Numbered from the stretch's first letter, positions 16,951 to 25,827 are shown. The stretch: 64,000 nt of DNA from Planctobacterium sp047947135 (GCA_047947135.1 CP170457.1:4278001-4342000); one strand, 5' to 3'. Made by a program: numbers and translations. Notes: generated from the sequence alone by a model not told the origin.

Positions 16951-17520
16951 TTAATGCAAGGTTCTAAAGGCAGACAAATCGCCTCCGCTGGCTTGGCCCA
17001 ACTCGCCAAAGCAAAGCATGACAGAAATACGAATGTACTCTGTGACTTCAAATAATGCCTGCTCAGCTTCTTCTGTCTCAGCCATTTCAGCATCCATCTT
17101 AGATATTTCGGAAAAATCCTGAAGTGCTTCTTTGACTTCATCTGAACAGCTCTTGCGCTGCTCTTGTTGTACGCCGAAGCCCAATAAAAAGCCTTGTACC
17201 CAACTGACCACGGCATGACCACGCTCGCTAATCGGAGCGCCATCTTCGGGAATACACAGCTCAAATGTGAAATCCGGGTTCTGTAGTTGTTTGCAGGTAT
17301 CTTCAAATAATGCAATCAGGAGCTTTTCGATATCAACACTAAAACTTTCCCCAGCATTAATAAAATCAGCCATCGACATTAGCCATTCGCGATTGTCCAT
17401 ACTCATGCCACCGGCCAGCATACCGCAGAGAATACCGTGGATTTCAGCCGGATCACTCGCCACCTTGCTGGCTAATAAATTGTGCGCTATCGCTTCAAAA
17501 CGCAATTCAGAATCGTTCAA
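16951..17520 (-). CDS. ygfB: UPF0149 family protein YgfB
   Basis: A 189-residue protein of the YecA/YgfB family. Typical blocks are the helical N-terminus with EIHGILCGMLAGG, the central WVQGFLLGFG and the C-terminal FEVTEYIRISVMLCFGEL. E. coli YgfB is similar in length; its function is not well established, although Pseudomonas YgfB has been linked to antibiotic-tolerance regulation. It is acidic and probably cytoplasmic. It heads the ygfB-pepP-ubiH-ubiI operon, 28 bases before pepP, and diverges from zapA, the arrangement conserved in enterobacteria. Confidence 0.92.
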   Translation of the reverse strand: MNDSELRFEAIAHNLLASKVASDPAEIHGILCGMLAGGMSMDNREWLMSMADFINAGESFSVDIEKLLIALFEDTCKQLQNPDFTFELCIPEDGAPISERGHAVVSWVQGFLLGFGVQQEQRKSCSDEVKEALQDFSEISKMDAEMAETEEAEQALFEVTEYIRISVMLCFGELGQASGGDLSAFRTLH

Positions 17521-17632
17521 GATAATTCCAGTTAAAACATCATCTTATTATCGTACCACTGCAACACTTGAATGCCTACTGGGTATCGTGCTTCAATGCT
17601 GCTATGCTCAGTAGACATTGGACATCATTTTG

Positions 17633-17908
17633 GTGCAAACGCTGACAGTGCAATTATTTGGGAAAGCATACAAAGTTCGTTGTCCACAAGGCAAGGAAGA
17701 AGTTTTGGTGAAAACCGAAGCGATGCTTAATCAGAAAATCAGAGAAACGCAACGAAACTCTGGCCTTACTGCGCGTGAAGACATTATAATGATGACAGCG
17801 CTCAATCTGTGCCATGAAGAAATTGAGCGACAAATGGCGGAAAATCAACAAGCTGGACTTGAATCTTCACAAGCTGCCGCCATTGTTAAGAACAAGATCA
17901 AAGAATAA
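17633..17908 (+). CDS. zapA: Cell division protein ZapA
   Basis: A FtsZ-ring-associated protein that bundles FtsZ filaments at midcell. From the GTG at 17633 it has 91 residues: an N-terminal beta region (VQLFGKAYKVRCPQGKEE) and a long C-terminal coiled coil starting near LTAREDIIMMTALNL. It is a little shorter than E. coli ZapA (109). A TTG at 17618 would add five residues; the GTG is preferred because TTGGA lies about ten bases upstream and it matches the family start. It diverges from ygfB and is followed immediately by 6S RNA. Confidence 0.9.
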   Translation: MQTLTVQLFGKAYKVRCPQGKEEVLVKTEAMLNQKIRETQRNSGLTAREDIIMMTALNLCHEEIERQMAENQQAGLESSQAAAIVKNKIKE

Positions 17909-17927
17909 TAGATTCAAAGATTACAGT

Positions 17928-18113
17928 TTTATGTCTCCTGGGATGTTCGTTTGTTCAGTAACGTCCCGAGCCGATGCTAACATCCAAGGGAATTGATTCC
18001 AGCACTATTGCGCAAGCTCGACGCGTATCGAGAAGCCTACGGTGTTGATGATATTTCCGCCCTGAACTGAACGGTTCTGGGTATTATCTGACCGGCGGCA
18101 TTCCGGGAGGCTT
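17928..18113 (+). ncRNA. ssrS: 6S RNA
   Basis: About 186 nt directly after zapA with the features of gammaproteobacterial 6S RNA (E. coli 184 nt). The closing stem pairs CTCCTGGGATG (17935-17945) with CATTCCGGGAG (18099-18109). The conserved left-bubble segment GAGCCGAT is at 17968-17975 and the right-bubble segment CGAGAAGCC at 18029-18037. 6S RNA mimics an open promoter, binds sigma-70 RNA polymerase and tunes transcription in stationary phase. Ends are approximate. The usual downstream partner, the 5-formyltetrahydrofolate cyclo-ligase gene, is not here. Confidence 0.92.
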
Positions 18114-18189
18114 CCCCTTTCATTTTAAAGCCATGCGTAAAAGCATTTGCATATTCTTAACCAATTGGTCAAGATAACTGCCGGTTCAT

Positions 18190-18205
18190 GCCACTGACAA
18201 GTGGC
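18190..18205. repeat. Small hairpin downstream of 6S RNA
   Basis: GCCACT-GACA-AGTGGC forms a perfect six-pair stem with a tetraloop about 75 bases after 6S RNA and 100 bases before the kinase gene. It has no T-run, so it is at best a weak or Rho-assisted terminator. Confidence 0.35.
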
Positions 18206-18308
18206 GGCGTCATAGTTTAATCGACGAATTTAGACTACATTTAAGCTGTGTTGGTCTACTCTTTATGAATTTGCAACACGCTAAGATAAGAATTGGAAAA
18301 CAAGACGT

Positions 18309-19202
18309 ATGGCTATCATCAACTTCGGTTCAATTAATATTGACCATGTTTATCAGGTTCCGCATTTTGTGCAGCCTGGAGAAACTCTGTCATCCAACAG
18401 TTACCAAAAGTTATTAGGTGGAAAAGGTGCTAACCAATCCTTTGCTTTGGCAAAAGCAGGTGTTGATGTGCGTCATGTTGGCTTGATCAATGAATCAGAT
18501 TTTGCGGTCAAACAAGCCATGATAAGAGCGGGTGTGGACTGTAAACACGTGAAAGGCACAGACACTCCCTCTGGTCATGCCATTATTCAGGTCGCCGATT
18601 CTGGTGAGAATTCCATTGTTCTATATGCTGGCGCCAATCACGAGTTATCGCAAGAGCACGTTAAGGCCGCTCTTTCTGAGGCGCAGCCCGGAGAATGGAT
18701 CCTTACCCAAAACGAAACCAGCGCCATCGCTGAGGCGATGGAGCAAGCCAAACAACAGGGCTTAAAAATTGCGTTTAATCCGGCACCGATGACCGATTCA
18801 GTCAGAGAATTGCCGTTGGAAAAAGTAGACCTGTTAATTGTCAATGAAGTGGAAGCCGAAGCGCTATCAGGCAAAGCGGCAATTGAAGATATAGAACAGT
18901 ATTTTAGAGAGGCTTTGCCCAACACCAATGTGATTTTAACGCTGGGCAGCAAAGGCGCAAAGCTTCTTACACAAACAGACAGCGTATTCGCAGCCGCATT
19001 TAAAGTTGATGCAATCGATACGACCGCAGCAGGAGACACCTTTATTGGCTTTTTCCTGTCCGCCTATGTCCAGGGGACTGATGCTGAAAGCTGTATCCGC
19101 AGAGCCTGTGCCGCTTCTGCCATCGCAGTTACCCGTCTGGGTGCAGCACAATCCATTCCCAGCGTCGAAGAAGTTGACGCCTTTTTGCAAAAACACAGTT
19201 AA
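18309..19202 (+). CDS. rbsK: PfkB-family sugar kinase, ribokinase-like
   Basis: A 297-residue PfkB-fold kinase. Near the N-terminus GSINIDHVYQVPHFVQPGET and LGGKGANQSFALAKAG form PfkB signature 1; the C-terminal signature and catalytic base lie in AIDTTAAGDTFIGFFL. This matches ribokinase in length (E. coli 309) and in the GGKGANQA-like motif. It would phosphorylate ribose or a related pentose. The following gene, 14 bases away, is a nucleoside hydrolase that releases ribose, so together they form a plausible ribonucleoside salvage operon. The DTTAAGD variant differs slightly from the classic DTTGAGD. Substrate is inferred from family and context. Confidence 0.85.
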   Translation: MAIINFGSINIDHVYQVPHFVQPGETLSSNSYQKLLGGKGANQSFALAKAGVDVRHVGLINESDFAVKQAMIRAGVDCKHVKGTDTPSGHAIIQVADSGENSIVLYAGANHELSQEHVKAALSEAQPGEWILTQNETSAIAEAMEQAKQQGLKIAFNPAPMTDSVRELPLEKVDLLIVNEVEAEALSGKAAIEDIEQYFREALPNTNVILTLGSKGAKLLTQTDSVFAAAFKVDAIDTTAAGDTFIGFFLSAYVQGTDAESCIRRACAASAIAVTRLGAAQSIPSVEEVDAFLQKHS

Positions 19203-19216
19203 CCTAAGGAATTCTC

Positions 19217-20167
19217 ATGGCCGAAAAAATCATAATTGATACAGACCCGGGTATTGATGATGCAATGGCGATATTTTTTGCATTTCAATCACCACAACTG
19301 GACGTGTTAGGACTGACCACCATTTTTGGAAACGTGCCAGTAGATATGGCAGCGAAAAACGCCATTACTTTATGCGATATCGCCGGCAAAGACATCCCGG
19401 TTTGCAAAGGCATGGCCATGCCTTGGGTCGGGCCAGAGTCAGGATATGCCCACTTTGTGCATGGCGATGATGGTTTCGGCAACATCAATTATCCTGCTGC
19501 TCAAGGCGAACTGGATCCGCGTAGTTCAGCACAATTTATTATCGATACCGCGAAAAAGTACCCTGGCGAAGTCACGGTCGTCGCTATCGGGCCACTAGGC
19601 AATTTAGCCCTGGCACTTCGCATGGAGCCTGAGATCACCAAATTATTGAAAGGCGTGGTTATCATGGGCGGCGCAGCACAGGTGCCCGGAAATGTCACCC
19701 CAGTGGCTGAAGCCAACATTTGGAATGACCCCTTTGCTGCCGACATTGTATTTGCAGCTGACTGGCCACTTATTATGATTGGTCTGGATGTCACCTATGC
19801 TGTTTCTTACAATCAGGCCTACTTGAAGAAACTGTCGGAAGTGAATCAAAAGTTGGGCGGTTTCGTCAGAAACGCGGCACAATTCTATGTGAAATTTTAC
19901 TCGACGATTTATCAGGAAACACCAGAAGAAGTATGTTACTTCCATGACGCCATGGCACTGGCCTACGTGATTGACCCGACTCTGTTTGATATAAAAATGG
20001 GACACTTCAGAGTGGCAACCGACTCACTTTGCTACGGCCAAACCACCTTTGCGCCAGAAGACGGTATGGTGGCACCAGCCTGGAAGGATGCTCCGAAAAT
20101 GGGCGCCGCACTGAAAGTTGATGGTCAGCGCTTAAGTCAGTTATTTCTGGATACTTACGCCCTTTAG
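19217..20167 (+). CDS. Inosine-uridine-preferring nucleoside hydrolase
   Basis: A 316-residue nucleoside hydrolase that splits the N-glycosidic bond of ribonucleosides into base and ribose. The calcium-binding motif DTDPGIDDAMA is at residues 8-18; VAIGPLGNLALAL, VIMGGAA and the EANIWNDPFAAD block complete the active site. The length is standard for the Rih family. A ribosome-binding site (TAAGGA) lies before the ATG, 14 bases after the ribokinase-like gene, so the two are probably cotranscribed. Base specificity cannot be read from the sequence. Confidence 0.92.
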   Translation: MAEKIIIDTDPGIDDAMAIFFAFQSPQLDVLGLTTIFGNVPVDMAAKNAITLCDIAGKDIPVCKGMAMPWVGPESGYAHFVHGDDGFGNINYPAAQGELDPRSSAQFIIDTAKKYPGEVTVVAIGPLGNLALALRMEPEITKLLKGVVIMGGAAQVPGNVTPVAEANIWNDPFAADIVFAADWPLIMIGLDVTYAVSYNQAYLKKLSEVNQKLGGFVRNAAQFYVKFYSTIYQETPEEVCYFHDAMALAYVIDPTLFDIKMGHFRVATDSLCYGQTTFAPEDGMVAPAWKDAPKMGAALKVDGQRLSQLFLDTYAL

Positions 20168-20242
20168 ACGATTTAAATGTGCGAAAGCGCCCTAGTTTGA
20201 TGGGTTACCCAGGCGTTTAAGAGCTGCATCTAACGGGTTAGG

Positions 20243-20494
20243 TTACCGTTGTTTATACTGCGTCGGGCAATGGCTTCTGGCTATATCTGGGCTGCGCAAT
20301 TTGAGATGTTTGGTTTGTCGTCCTGATACGCGTTTGCGCCACAGCCTGAAACTGCCCGGTTTGAGATGCTTGCGCATCAATCTGATCAACTGCGCTTCAT
20401 GCAAACCGAACAGTTGATGAATCGCTTCAAATGGCGTGCGATCTTCCCACGCCATTTCAATCACTCTGGATATGTCACTTTCCGTGTACCTCAC
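20243..20494 (-). CDS. TIGR03643/DUF2805 family small protein
   Basis: An 83-residue basic protein. The pattern YTESDISRVIEMAWEDRTPF, then FGLHEAQLIRLMRKHLKP, SFRLWRKRVSGR and TKHLKLR is that of the DUF2805/TIGR03643 family of unknown function. The first half has an HTH-like, sigma-region-like helical pattern and the second half is strongly basic, so nucleic-acid binding is conceivable but unproved. It stands alone on the minus strand, downstream of and convergent with the nucleoside hydrolase. Confidence 0.85.
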   Translation of the reverse strand: MRYTESDISRVIEMAWEDRTPFEAIHQLFGLHEAQLIRLMRKHLKPGSFRLWRKRVSGRQTKHLKLRSPDIARSHCPTQYKQR

Positions 20495-20603
20495 CCTATT
20501 TTCCCCTGTTTTGCCAATTCCAAGCTGTTATATGAAGTGGCCCGCCAAATTGATCATTGCTGGCAGGCTAAAATCGGAAATAGGATGCAGTGACAGCCAA
20601 TCT

Positions 20604-21323
20604 TCAGAAGTTATACATCTTAAAATCGCTCAACTTCCGTCGGATATGTTCGTCTACTGAAAAAAGCCAACCATAGCTACCCGTCAACATTCTTTCCATT
20701 GACGTCACTGCCAATGGTCCACCTTGCCATGCAGGTGCATAGTCAATGGTGACCTGAAACCGATCCACTCGCGTTAGAGAATTGGGTTTGAAAACCCCTT
20801 TGCTGAATATCTGTAACCCTTGAATCATGGGTTTGGATTTTGCCACTAATAAATGAGTGACCAGCTTATCCCCTAAACTAAGTTGACTGTTTTCATTGTT
20901 GAGCGCCGCTTTTGCTGTGACTCCACCTTCAAGATTAAAGAACCAAAAGGTCTCTGATTCCCTGGCCAACGACAGGGACATCTTGCTTAAAGCCTGGCAA
21001 TCCAACTTTATGTCCATGTTCCACTCAATGGGTCCGGTAAACACGTTTTCCCCATGTTGCTGCAGCACCTGCCAATCTCCAGCTCCATTGTCGCCAGTCG
21101 GTATAAAAGACCTCGTTAATTGATTCCCGTTTCCATCCGATAGCGTTTCTATAAACCCAAGTGAGGTGTGTTCAGTTAGCTGTTGGTCACGATTTTGAGC
21201 ATCCAGCAATGCCAACTTTAGCGCTTCTTGTGCTGTATATTCTGGTGCCTCACCAGAGAAAGCAGCCCTGACATAAACCAGCATGCTCAAAAGTAAAATA
21301 CATTTTATCAGTCGCTTATTCAT
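20604..21323 (-). CDS. Secreted protein of unknown function
   Basis: A 239-residue protein with a clear signal peptide (KRLIKCILLLSMLVYVRAAFSG, cleavage probably around residues 20-24, described here in part as CILLLSMLVYVRAAFSG). The mature part is rich in beta-forming residues, with conserved-looking blocks TRSFIPTGDNGAGDWQVL and the tail GSYGWLFSVDEHIRRKL. No known domain is recognised. It lies four bases downstream of a CPBP-family membrane protease gene on the same strand, so the two are probably cotranscribed and perhaps functionally linked. It was called coding from the signal peptide, frame length and operon position. Confidence 0.7.
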   Translation of the reverse strand: MNKRLIKCILLLSMLVYVRAAFSGEAPEYTAQEALKLALLDAQNRDQQLTEHTSLGFIETLSDGNGNQLTRSFIPTGDNGAGDWQVLQQHGENVFTGPIEWNMDIKLDCQALSKMSLSLARESETFWFFNLEGGVTAKAALNNENSQLSLGDKLVTHLLVAKSKPMIQGLQIFSKGVFKPNSLTRVDRFQVTIDYAPAWQGGPLAVTSMERMLTGSYGWLFSVDEHIRRKLSDFKMYNF

Positions 21324-21327
21324 AGTC

Positions 21328-22125
21328 TCACCTTACTTCCTGACGCTGATTAGCCAGTTTGAGCATATACAACCCTGGCAACGTTGCGACGACAAAGATA
21401 ACCAAAATATAAATGGCATAAGTAGAAGCTGCGGTACTGGTTTCCACATAATCAGGTACAAATGTGCTGTTGAGATTGCCAATGGCGTTTACAAATCCAT
21501 GTGCTATGGCTGCTGGCCAGATAGTTTTAGAATAGGCGACAATACCTGCAAAACTGACACCCAGAAACGTGGCATAAATAACCTGCGCAATCACATCAAT
21601 CTGAAAGCCATTAATCAGATTGATAAAATGCAACAAGCCAAATATCAGCGCTTGCGCAAAGGCGGCCTTGTACAAGCCGTGATTGGAATGTTGCCAGGCG
21701 CGGTACAATAAATAAAACGCCAATGAACGCATCATGATCTCTTCGAAAACTCCCGTAGATAGATTATCAAACAGCCATGCCGTTACCCCTGTGAGAGTAA
21801 AAGACATTTGAGACCAATGGATGTTGATAAAGTTGAGGCAACCCACAAAAATTATTGGCAAAATCGCGATATACCAGCGTTTTGCCCATTGATTGTAGGG
21901 GTTGGAAATACCACTTTGTTTGACTATCCCCATTCGCCATAACAACACAATGGTTGCTAAAGCGACGCCATAGCGGGTGTACGTTGAAAAGGTATCTCGA
22001 CCAATAGTGTCCCAGTTGGCAGCAAGAGCAACCGCCCCTACCTGACTGATAAACACCGATATCAATACCAGAAATATACTGAGTGCGAGTGGATAAGATA
22101 ACGACATGCGATTAACCAACGACAT
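21328..22125 (-). CDS. CPBP-family intramembrane metalloprotease
   Basis: A 265-residue polytopic protein with about seven to eight membrane helices. It carries the CPBP (CAAX protease and bacteriocin-processing) motifs: GVFEEIMMRSLAF (EExxxR, about 124-136), FGLLHFIN (His, about 162-169) and AAIAHGFVNAIGN (HxxxN, about 204-216). Such enzymes are zinc-independent glutamyl-type intramembrane proteases; substrates are generally unknown in bacteria. It is followed four bases later by a secreted unknown protein and is divergent from a membrane-bound transcription regulator. The N-terminal ATG follows GAGGAAG. Confidence 0.85.
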   Translation of the reverse strand: MSLVNRMSLSYPLALSIFLVLISVFISQVGAVALAANWDTIGRDTFSTYTRYGVALATIVLLWRMGIVKQSGISNPYNQWAKRWYIAILPIIFVGCLNFINIHWSQMSFTLTGVTAWLFDNLSTGVFEEIMMRSLAFYLLYRAWQHSNHGLYKAAFAQALIFGLLHFINLINGFQIDVIAQVIYATFLGVSFAGIVAYSKTIWPAAIAHGFVNAIGNLNSTFVPDYVETSTAASTYAIYILVIFVVATLPGLYMLKLANQRQEVR

Positions 22126-22367
22126 ATAAACTTCCTCGTGTGAATAAAATTAAACCGACCATTTCTGCGGTTTCGCTTGTTCACAAGATTGCCCTTTGCA
22201 CGTCCTATAACACCACTACAAGCTTCTATAATTTTCTAAAATATGGAGTAACTATCTGTTTTAATTGAATTTATCCGTTATTTAAAAAATATAACAATAT
22301 CGCACTCTACCTTTACTCAAATTTGCTTTAGCATGTCTCTTTCCAACTCAGGGAGAATGACACTAAA

Positions 22368-23879
22368 GTGAATCAGGAATTGCAAACACTCGGCTACAGG
22401 GTTGTACCGGCAACCGGGAATATCATTACGCCGGCGGGCGATACTGTTTCCGTTCGGCCAAAAACTTTTGAGCTATTGCTGTTTTTACTTCAGTCATTTC
22501 CAAAGCGTGTCAGCAAAGAACAAATAATGGATGTGGTTTGGCACGATGTTGTCGTTGGTGAACATGTGGTATTTCAATCCATTCGCGAGATCCGTCAATT
22601 ATTCCCTGAGCATGACCCAATCAAAACAGTTCCCAGACAGGGTTACTGCTGGACGTCGGAAGTCACAGTCTCAACAGACGCCCCTCAACATAAAGGGAAT
22701 ACAGACGTTTCACCTTCCATCACTCAAAAAACGCGACGCTCAATAGTCCAAGCTGGCTTGATGATTGCCAGTCTGATATTGGTCGCAGCGCTGTTATTGC
22801 ACAGTAAATTCGAACCTCAGGCGTTACCTGGCTCAATCATCGTTCTACCTGTAAAAAATCAAATCAGTGGAAGCGATCACGATTGGGTCTCGCTCGGTGC
22901 GATGGATCAACTGATCAGTACTTTGCAGTCTTCCACTACACAGGGGGTATTGCATACCGACTATGTGCTTGATGTAATGAACAGAGCCGGAGCACCATTT
23001 GTGGATTACGAAGATGGTGATATAGAACAGATGTTTGTGGTCTCCGGGGCCTCACTCATTATTGAATTGACGTTGTCCGGTGTCACCAGAGACTATCAAC
23101 TTATTTTTAATTTACATCGTCGGCATGGAAGCGAACGCGGCGCTTTGTTTGCTGAAAGTATTCCTGAAGCGTTGGACGAATTAGCCTTACTCATAAATAG
23201 AAAAACGGGTTTAACGTTATCATCATCAAACACAAAATACCCTTCTGACTTTGCCAATGAGTTAGTTGCAAATGGTCTGCTGGCCAGTTATCAGAATAGA
23301 AAAGAACAGAGTGAACAGTTTTATAATGCAGCGCTTGCCACAGAGCCCGAGAATATTGCAGCTATGCGCTTGTTGGCAAAACAACTGATTGAAAATCAGG
23401 ATAATCGAGCCGAGCACTTGCTAAAAACCGCGCTGAAGTTAGTCGCAGGCAAACCTAAGTCGCAAAAAGAAGAAGTCCGTTTGCTGTTCTGGTCGGCACT
23501 GTATCATTTTCAGCGCGGTGAAATAGAACTGGGACAACCGTTTTTACAGCAAGCAGAAGAACTGGCAAGTGACATTAATGACTGGTTATATCTTGCTTAC
23601 ATCGAAGAGATCCGTGGGCAACTGGCTCAGCGTCTAGCGCATTATAAAGAAGCTGAAGAACACTATTTTACAGCAATAAATTATCACCGCGTCCTGCAAT
23701 GTCCTCATGGTGAAAGCAACGGATACTTAAATATTTCCCGATTGGCACATCAATCTGGTGATGATCTGGCAGCCAGGAACTACGCTGAGAAAGCCGAAGC
23801 GTTGACCAAAAAACGACAATTAACGGTATTGCATAAAGAGGCATCTGCATGGATGAGCAGCTTGGCGACCGAGCAATAG
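22368..23879 (+). CDS. ToxR/CadC-like membrane-anchored regulator with TPR sensor
   Basis: A 503-residue protein. Residues about 8-97 form an OmpR-type winged helix (VRPKTFELLLFLLQ, then KTVPRQGYCW, the typical wing end), followed by a linker, one transmembrane helix (about 126-146, VQAGLMIASLILVAALLL) and a large periplasmic part whose C-terminal half (about 300-500) has TPR-like helical pairs. This is the CadC/ToxR layout, where DNA binding is controlled by a periplasmic domain without phosphorylation. The start is GTG with GGGAG upstream. Signal and target are unknown; it faces the CPBP protease gene across a 242-base AT-rich region and may regulate it. Confidence 0.85.
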   Translation: MNQELQTLGYRVVPATGNIITPAGDTVSVRPKTFELLLFLLQSFPKRVSKEQIMDVVWHDVVVGEHVVFQSIREIRQLFPEHDPIKTVPRQGYCWTSEVTVSTDAPQHKGNTDVSPSITQKTRRSIVQAGLMIASLILVAALLLHSKFEPQALPGSIIVLPVKNQISGSDHDWVSLGAMDQLISTLQSSTTQGVLHTDYVLDVMNRAGAPFVDYEDGDIEQMFVVSGASLIIELTLSGVTRDYQLIFNLHRRHGSERGALFAESIPEALDELALLINRKTGLTLSSSNTKYPSDFANELVANGLLASYQNRKEQSEQFYNAALATEPENIAAMRLLAKQLIENQDNRAEHLLKTALKLVAGKPKSQKEEVRLLFWSALYHFQRGEIELGQPFLQQAEELASDINDWLYLAYIEEIRGQLAQRLAHYKEAEEHYFTAINYHRVLQCPHGESNGYLNISRLAHQSGDDLAARNYAEKAEALTKKRQLTVLHKEASAWMSSLATEQ

Positions 23880-23959
23880 CATTGATATAGAGACGCAGGT
23901 ACCCTGTTTGGCTACTCAATCGCCCTTATTGAAACCTTTGCATTTCCGACAGAGGAAAA

Positions 23960-23995
23960 CCCGATAGTTGTGGCTATCGGGCTGCTCATTTTTTT
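23960..23995 (+). terminator. Terminator after the ToxR/CadC-like gene
   Basis: Perfect eight-pair stem CCCGATAG/CTATCGGG with a six-base loop, then CTGCTCA and a run of seven T. The gap between stem and T-run is slightly long but the structure is strong. Confidence 0.7.
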
Positions 23996-24050
23996 ATGTG
24001 CTATTTTCCGTACAAATCGGTTACTGCGACAGAAAAGCACCTCATGAGCT

Positions 24051-24794
24051 TTAAAAGAATGTATAAACCAGCGTGACTGCGGTTTCAGTATCCAGGTTTT
24101 CGGTGTCGTCAGAAACATCAGAGTTATGATTGAGTAACAACGATGCTTTCATCGATAACGAACCATTTATTTTAGCAGTTATCGATGTTTCGGATTTTGA
24201 CTTGGTATTATCCGCACCGACTTCCGTACTGATGATTTGTTTGAAAGTGGAAGTGGGTGACACTTTCCATTGATAATCCACAGCAGCACGAAGAATAATG
24301 CCGCTGACATCGGTCCCATCCTGCTCTTTGGCAAAGGCATAACCAGGACCAATGCTGTAATTTAATCGTGACCTATCTGTTTTCCACCATTGGCTATTCC
24401 AACCACCCGCCAGCGTTGCTTGATAGTCAAAGTTACTAAAACGATCATCTTCATATGAAGCAAAGGCAAACAATCTATTCTTTGGATTTGTCAGCTTGTA
24501 GTTACCCTGTGCTGAAGCAAACCATTTTTGTGCCGTGGTTTCCGTCGTTGCCGCGCCACTTTCATCACTACCAACCTCGTCCTGCTGATATAAGGCTTCT
24601 AGCAGGTAATCGTTGCTCCACATTTCAAGTTCTTGATTGGCACTGATGCGGCCTTTAACTGAAGTGGTTTCAGTGTTACCTGTGGTGAATATCAGCCCCA
24701 GCTCGCCATCCATTGTAAAATCTTTTTGCGGCGCCTCTTCAGCAACCGCATGACAAGTTAACAACAACCCAGAAATTAGTATTAGTTTTTTCAA
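24051..24794 (-). CDS. DUF481-family outer-membrane protein (YdiY-like)
   Basis: A 247-residue protein with a signal peptide (KKLILISGLLLTCHAVA, cleavage before EEAPQ). The mature part is rich in alternating polar and aromatic beta-strand segments, starts with MDGELGLIFTTGNTETTS, the DUF481 N-terminal signature, and ends in VTLVYTFF with a C-terminal aromatic residue as in outer-membrane barrels. E. coli YdiY is a relative of unknown function. It is a single gene, tail to tail with the upstream regulator gene. Confidence 0.87.
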   Translation of the reverse strand: MKKLILISGLLLTCHAVAEEAPQKDFTMDGELGLIFTTGNTETTSVKGRISANQELEMWSNDYLLEALYQQDEVGSDESGAATTETTAQKWFASAQGNYKLTNPKNRLFAFASYEDDRFSNFDYQATLAGGWNSQWWKTDRSRLNYSIGPGYAFAKEQDGTDVSGIILRAAVDYQWKVSPTSTFKQIISTEVGADNTKSKSETSITAKINGSLSMKASLLLNHNSDVSDDTENLDTETAVTLVYTFF

Positions 24795-24902
24795 ATGCGC
24801 GTCCCCCTAAATTGAGCGAGTGATTCTAAAGGAAATAAGCCCTGTTTTCGAGCCTAGTAACCATGCATTCGAATGCGACTTTGGTATAACCCAGAATAAC
24901 TT

Positions 24903-24919
24903 GGGGTGACAAGCACCCC
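24903..24919 (-). terminator. Possible hairpin terminator after fba
   Basis: On the minus strand GGGGTG-CTTGT-CACCCC lies nine bases after the aldolase stop. The stem is perfect but the following AAGTTATTCT is not a clear U-run, so termination is uncertain. Confidence 0.4.
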
Positions 24920-24927
24920 TTCGGCAA

Positions 24928-25827
24928 TTAGGTATTTGAAGCAGCGAAAATAGCCGCGATTGAGGTATCAATGGTGTGATTAAAATCAGCATCACTTTGT
25001 TTAGCTGAAAGACCTTCAGCCAAGGCACGTGAAAAACTGGCTATCATCCCTTCATTTCGCGCTATTTTCTGGTTAGCCTCTTCACGAGAATAACCACCAG
25101 ATAATGCCACCACTCTTACGACATTTTTGTGTCCGATGAAATCTTGATAGAAATTGTCTTCGGATGGGATAGTAAGTTTCAGCATGACCAACTGATTTGG
25201 CTGCAGTGCGTCCAATTGCTTGGCGATTTCAGCTTTTAACATGGCTTCAGCCTCTGCCTTTTGAGGTGAATGGATATCCACTTCAGGCTCTACAATTGGC
25301 ACTAAGCCTTTGGCAATGATTTGCTTGGCAACATCAAACTGTTGTTGCACAACTTTAGCGATTCCTTCAGCATTGGCCAGTTTAATGACTGAGCGCATTT
25401 TGGTGCCAAACACGCCTTGTGCCACGGCTTTGTCCAATAACTGATCCAACTGCGGCATAGGTTTCATTGTCTGAACACCATCCTGCTCATCTGCCAGACC
25501 TTTGTCTACTTTCAAAAATGGCACGACATTTTTTTCCTGCCACAGATAAGCCGCACTCATTTTGCCGTTGATTTCACGATCGAGAGTATTTTCAAATAGT
25601 ATTGCGCCGAGTATGCGTTCGCCAGTGAAAGCCGGGCTGGTAATAATGCGAGTGCGCATGGCGTGCACCATATCGAACATTTCCTCATCATTATTATATT
25701 CAGACTCTTCAACGCCATACTGCAATAGCGCTTTTGGAGTGCTACCGCCACTTTGATCTAATGCAGCGATAAAGCCCTTGTTATCTCTGACTTTCGCCAG
25801 CATCTCTTGATTGGCTTGGGAGGCCAT
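24928..25827 (-). CDS. fba: Class I fructose-bisphosphate aldolase
   Basis: A 299-residue Schiff-base aldolase that splits or forms fructose 1,6-bisphosphate. It is class I by GFIAALDQSGGSTPKALL near the N-terminus, IVEPEVDIHS, the active-site lysine segment LVMLKLTIPSEDN and ALSGGYSREEANQKI. There is no zinc-binding class II sequence. It is the last gene of tkt-epd-pgk-fba, 82 bases after pgk. In E. coli the same place holds the class II enzyme FbaA, so here the position is filled by an unrelated aldolase. The ATG follows GAGGAGTAAC, a strong ribosome-binding site. Confidence 0.93.
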   Translation of the reverse strand: MASQANQEMLAKVRDNKGFIAALDQSGGSTPKALLQYGVEESEYNNDEEMFDMVHAMRTRIITSPAFTGERILGAILFENTLDREINGKMSAAYLWQEKNVVPFLKVDKGLADEQDGVQTMKPMPQLDQLLDKAVAQGVFGTKMRSVIKLANAEGIAKVVQQQFDVAKQIIAKGLVPIVEPEVDIHSPQKAEAEAMLKAEIAKQLDALQPNQLVMLKLTIPSEDNFYQDFIGHKNVVRVVALSGGYSREEANQKIARNEGMIASFSRALAEGLSAKQSDADFNHTIDTSIAAIFAASNT

